Origin: Lycocorax pyrrhopterus obiensis
Taxonomy: Eukaryota; Chordata; Aves; Passeriformes; Paradisaeidae
Length of the DNA stretch: 64,000 nucleotides
NCBI GenBank assembly: GCA_014706295.1
Contig: JACSVZ010000011.1
Span: 2,254,663-2,318,662 of the forward strand
Reading direction: 5' to 3'
In this document: positions 60,233 through 64,000 of the stretch, piece after piece
Layout of the letters: every line of letters starts with the position of its first letter
Position numbering within the stretch: the stretch's first letter is position 1
The notes under the pieces: generated by a model
What the model saw: only the letters and a program-made list of their open reading frames with translations
What the model was told of the DNA's origin: nothing
The model's database searches: none
Translations under genes and position numbers: made by a program

Positions 60233-62685
60233 GTAACTCTTGTGTTTTAACATAAAATTACAACTCTCTCTATAGAAATAGCCAGACAATTTTACTGTGT
60301 AGTTAATTATTTTTAGTGTCTTTGAAAGAAACAAAGTTGCCATCCCTTGGTAATTTGGTAACACAAAGGATTTATGCTTTATTTTCTCTCAGTCCCTTTC
60401 CTGCTTCTCTATCTTTTGCAAGATAAACCGAGCTGATGGCAGAGTGGCATTAAATGAATGGATATGGATTATTAAAAGATGTTCTTCCCATGAAAGGACC
60501 AAAGCATGCTGGGCTGCCTGGGGAAGCAGAATCCCCAGTGTCTCCACACACTGTGAAGGCATCATCTTCAGCATCCCTTTTGTGTCACGGTGGGGCTGTC
60601 GGCGGGTTGGCAGCCCTGACACGCTGCTGTGGCAGCTGTCACACGGGCAGGACACCCTGCCTGCACGGAAATGCAGCTTCCACAGAGCTCACCAGGCACT
60701 GGGGAGCCTCCCAGGATTCTGCCCGGGATTAGCAGGAAGCCCGCATCCTCCTGTAGGACTGAGGTATTTTGGGGTCACAGCTCATGTATATAATCCAGCA
60801 CTTTCTGGATATGGCGTTCTGGCCTTTCTGAAGAGTTTCTGTGGGAGTCATTTTTCACTGGGAAATGCTGGGCAAATGGCTGAAATCCTGACATTCTGGC
60901 AGGACAGAAACTCCAGCTAGGAGTGACCACCTGCCTCAGCTCTGTGTGACGCTCAAGCTGCCACTAGGCAGCATTTGATTGTGCAGAGCTCCATCATGGG
61001 GTGTAACTAGTGGGAAAGACCAGATATGGCGTGGTGTGGTATTTAGACATTGATCAGTGGCACCTGGGATGAAACAACAAGGAGATGAGATGGCTCAGCG
61101 AGTGCTGCTCACACAGAATCCACACAGTTGTGGTTTATCCCTGCTGCTGATCTGGGTGAGAGAAGCTGGAGCAGGTACAGAAAAGTGCTGCAGTACAAAT
61201 TAATTGCAGCCCTTATCAGCCACCTTTGTGCTGGGAGCAGATGTGGAGCCACTGAGAGGCAGCTCTGTGACTGCAGCTCGTGCTGAGCAGCTCATCAGCA
61301 GCCTCATGGCCCCCAAAGCCTCATGACCCCCAAAGCCTCATGACCCCCAAAGCCTCGTGCAGGACACACTCACCTTTGGAAACTGGGGAGGAACCTGGCA
61401 AAAGCTGTTTGGGTCTGGAGAAGCTTTAATGAATGTACTCATCACCAAGGTGCCAAGGGGAGTTGCCCTCAATACCTGCAGTGATACCTTTGCCAGCGGC
61501 CAGACTGGTTTTTCCAAAGTCAGGCTGTGGGCACCGGGAATGTCAGAAAAGAATAGAAATCGCCAAGATAAGCTCAGTGAGACTTGAACTGAATTCAGTA
61601 CCAAACCAAGGAAATGCAATCACCATCATCTTCCTTTGCCACTCTTCAGTGAGTAAATTTGTCAGGAGGGCACAGGATTTTTCTTAGGAAAAGTGAAATT
61701 ATTATACAGCAGCACACACACTCCTGCTGCTTGGTTTTTAAGTTTTACTTAGGAGTTCAGCACTTTTGCTTTCTTGATTTTCTTTGAAGGGACAGTTGGA
61801 CACCACGTCTGGGTTGAAGGTCTTTTCTAACAATACACTGGGTTTCTTTTTTGCATAATTTATTGCTTGGAACAAGTAATTATTTGGTGTGCTTGCATAT
61901 ATCTAAAGTAATTAATCCCAATACTGCAGAAGAATAATTTTTGAGCGTTCCTGAGGGGTTTGTAGAAAATTTCTGATTTCTTAACTGGCTTCTCAAACTT
62001 AGATGACCTACGGTGGAACTGATGTCAGCTCCTGTCCCAGCCACTGTGGGCACAATGCTCCGCTGGGATTGCCCTGACCTCTTATCCAGTGTCTGCTCTC
62101 AAAGCCCAGGCAGGTTGTTTCAGTGGGCTGGAGTGGTGGTCTGTAATTTCAGAGTGATTTTACTGATTGGGGTTTCTTGGAGCACAAAAGCTCTGGTGCA
62201 TTCTGGCCATGAGAATGTGGAACACAAATTACAAAACACAATACTAATATTACTAATTAGAATTGTGATGGCTTTTCCTTGCAAAGGTTCGTGAGAAGAA
62301 CAGAAAGTGTGGCTGATTAAAAACAGTTTAATGAGGATAGAAAGTAGTATAAAATTAATCCATTCTCACTGTACTCTTAATTCTGTAATGTTTGCAAGAG
62401 CTTTTAAACTCTTTCTAATGTGCCAAACCTGTGCTGTAATTCAGAGCTGGCAGTACAGTCACAGCATTGCAGCAGCCTTAGTTCTGTTGGGGGTTTTTTT
62501 CATGGAAAAAGGTAAAAGTTTTGTATGAGAAATTTACTGAAAACAAACTGGACAAACATATGTAACTTTTATTATATGTACTTTATGATTTTATTTTACA
62601 TACTTCGAGACCTGTGGATTGATGATTTGTTGGCTGTACTCCCCAAAGCTCTGGATGTGTGAATTATACACACACTCCAAGTCTA
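60233..62685. other. Unique noncoding DNA, no gene seen
   Basis: No gene recognised. The 158-codon frame at 60444-60920 has no family resemblance. One short tandem repeat at 61302-61358 is listed separately. Confidence 0.62.
61302..61358. repeat. 17-bp tandem repeat (CCTCATGACCCCCAAAG), 3.4 units
   Basis: Three head-to-tail units start at 61302, 61319 and 61336. The first differs by one base, and a partial fourth unit (CCTCGTG) follows. Confidence 0.92.
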
Positions 62686-62772
62686 GAGAATCCTGGAGTC
62701 ATTCAGGTGGGAAAGACCTCCACGACCATCGAGTCCAGCCTGTGACCGAGCACTACCAAGGTCCCTAAACCT
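62686..62772 (-). mobile_element. Short diverged CR1 LINE 3' fragment, minus orientation
   Basis: The plus strand reads TCATTCAGGTGGGAAAGACC, then ATCGAGTCCAGCC, then CACTACCAAGGTCCCTAAACC. This is the reverse complement of an older avian CR1 3' end. Only about 90 bp remain. Confidence 0.78.
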
Positions 62773-64000
62773 TGTAGTGAAAAGGGTGAAACCATTTCAT
62801 TATATGTCAATATAATCATTCCTTTGTGACATTAAATTCTTGATCAAATGAGGGATTTGTCTTTAGTTTCTGTCTCTTATTTTGAGAGGAAGTGGCATTG
62901 TCTCATGCCTAGAGGAGTTCCCAGGAAAAAGCAGGTGCAGAGAAAGAACCAAAAGCTGCTCCTGGCACCTGGCAGGGTCTGGGGTGGAAGTTCCAGCTCC
63001 ATACCAAAAAAAGAGAAGACTCTGGTGCTTTAGATACAAATCCAGAGCAGGAAGAATTTACACATTACACTTTCCTAACTTAAAATTGGTTTGATTTCCA
63101 AAGGCAGGGTTAGGACACGAGGCTGCTTCTGCGCTCTGGGCTGCTTTATTTGCTTTTACCATATTTTTTTAAAAAATTTTTTTCTTTCCCCTTTATCAGG
63201 CAATGTTTTGTGTCATCACATGCTGTTTTTTTTTTTTTTTTCTCTACCTGCTTCATTTAGTGACAGGTTGTCAGTTAAACTTCTCTTTGGTTGTAAGCAA
63301 TAAAATCACGCATGAGATGTCCTTGGTACCTTCATCTAATTTAACTGATGACTGTGTCTGTCATCAGGATCCTCTCAAACAGGTAAGATGCTGTCAGGCT
63401 GTTCACAGTGGTTCTAACTCTACATTTTCCATCTTCATCCATTTAGTAAAATTATCTAAGGCTGCAGAACATCCTCATGTCTTTTGTACAAACACACTCT
63501 GATTCCTGGCTGCTGGTCACATTTTCATCTGTTTGAAATCTTCAGTGAACAGGTTTGCTGGGAGTGATAATAAACTCAGTCTTAGCTAGAGATGTTTAAT
63601 TTCTGTCTGTTTAATGATCCAGAATTGTGCCTAGTGGCAGAAGGAAACTCTGTCATATTTCAGTGTCATATTTGCTTCCAGAGAAATTTTGCTATGAAAG
63701 GATTCCCCGTTTTTCTGTTCTTCTAACTGCACTGATGTATTTTTACCTGTTTGACCATACAGGAGGTATTCCATTAAATAAACAGTATCTAGGGAAATGT
63801 CAGATACAATCACCTGGCACATGTTTGATCACATCTCAGTAGAGTTATTCCCAAGCCTTCCCTTGGCTCAGGCCAGTGATGTCAGCGTTCCCTTGCAATG
63901 CTGTTGGCAGACAGGAATCATTAAATTACCCATGTTCCAGCATTTATATTCTGGGATTTCATTGTGTTGGCTCAAGGCCTGTGACCTGTGGGACAGCACT
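62773..64000. other. Unique noncoding DNA with one weak exon candidate
   Basis: A T16 run lies at 63226-63241 just before the candidate exon at 63261-63382. Nothing else recognisable reaches the window end. Confidence 0.6.
63261..63382 (+). other. Weak candidate internal coding exon, 122 bp
   Basis: A T16 run and CTTCATTTAG form a good acceptor ending at 63260. CAG/GTAAGA at 63380-63388 is a near-consensus donor. Between them one frame is open for 40 codons. The translation is well mixed and includes two N-glycosylation sequons (NFS, NLT) and a CVC pair. The exon would begin in phase 1 and end in phase 0. I recognise no family, the same frame stays open past the donor, and no neighbouring exon is seen, so chance is quite likely. 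Confidence 0.17.

Noticed and set aside
1..64000. CRISPR arrays, bacterial operons, integrated phage or other prokaryotic systems
   Set aside because: No spaced direct repeats, no compact gene organisation and no ribosome-binding patterns; the repeat content is that of a bird nuclear genome.

Overview
This window looks like nuclear DNA from a bird, most likely a songbird (oscine passerine). Three things support this. CR1 LINE 3' ends of the avian type occur at 10.7, 28.6, 50.8, 60.0 and 62.7 kb. A tRNA-Ile-derived SINE with a CR1-like tail (the TguSINE1 type known from zebra finch relatives) lies at 50.9-51.1 kb. Short avian ERV-type LTRs are also present. No long conserved reading frame, operon, rRNA, functional tRNA or CRISPR array is visible. 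The window reads as intergenic or deep intronic DNA, and I could not anchor it to a named gene.

Layout: 1-3.8 kb is unique AT-rich DNA. A 363-bp solo LTR (minus) with a 6-bp target-site duplication lies at 3785-4147. Unique DNA follows to a plus-strand CR1 at 10.66-10.97 kb. The 11-22.8 kb stretch is unique DNA with small tandem duplications at 17.1-17.7 kb. A second solo LTR (minus, 315 bp) is at 22794-23108 and a third (plus, 401 bp) at 27023-27423. A minus-strand CR1 at 28.56-28.81 kb is nearly identical to the first CR1. A perfect (AAAGG)20 tract that changes into a 12-bp repeat lies at 32.87-33.06 kb. A GC-rich cluster of four unrelated tandem arrays plus a CpG-rich islet occupies 34.2-35.4 kb. 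From 35.4 to 47.7 kb the DNA is unique, with a 13-bp perfect hairpin at 39.47 kb and two adjacent CpG-rich palindromes at 40.84-40.86 kb. A trinucleotide repeat is at 47.68-47.78 kb. A CR1/SINE pair is at 50.77-51.07 kb. Unique DNA continues to a third CR1 (minus) at 59.95-60.23 kb, a 17-bp x3 tandem repeat at 61.30 kb and a CR1 fragment at 62.69 kb.

No set of genes working together can be described. What the sequence does support is the history of insertions: retrotransposons with defined ends, recently expanded simple repeats, and several AT-rich blocks with homeodomain- or POU-like motifs that could be conserved regulatory elements. Two weak exon candidates (15.62 and 63.26 kb) are noted with low confidence. 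I found no convincing previously undescribed system.
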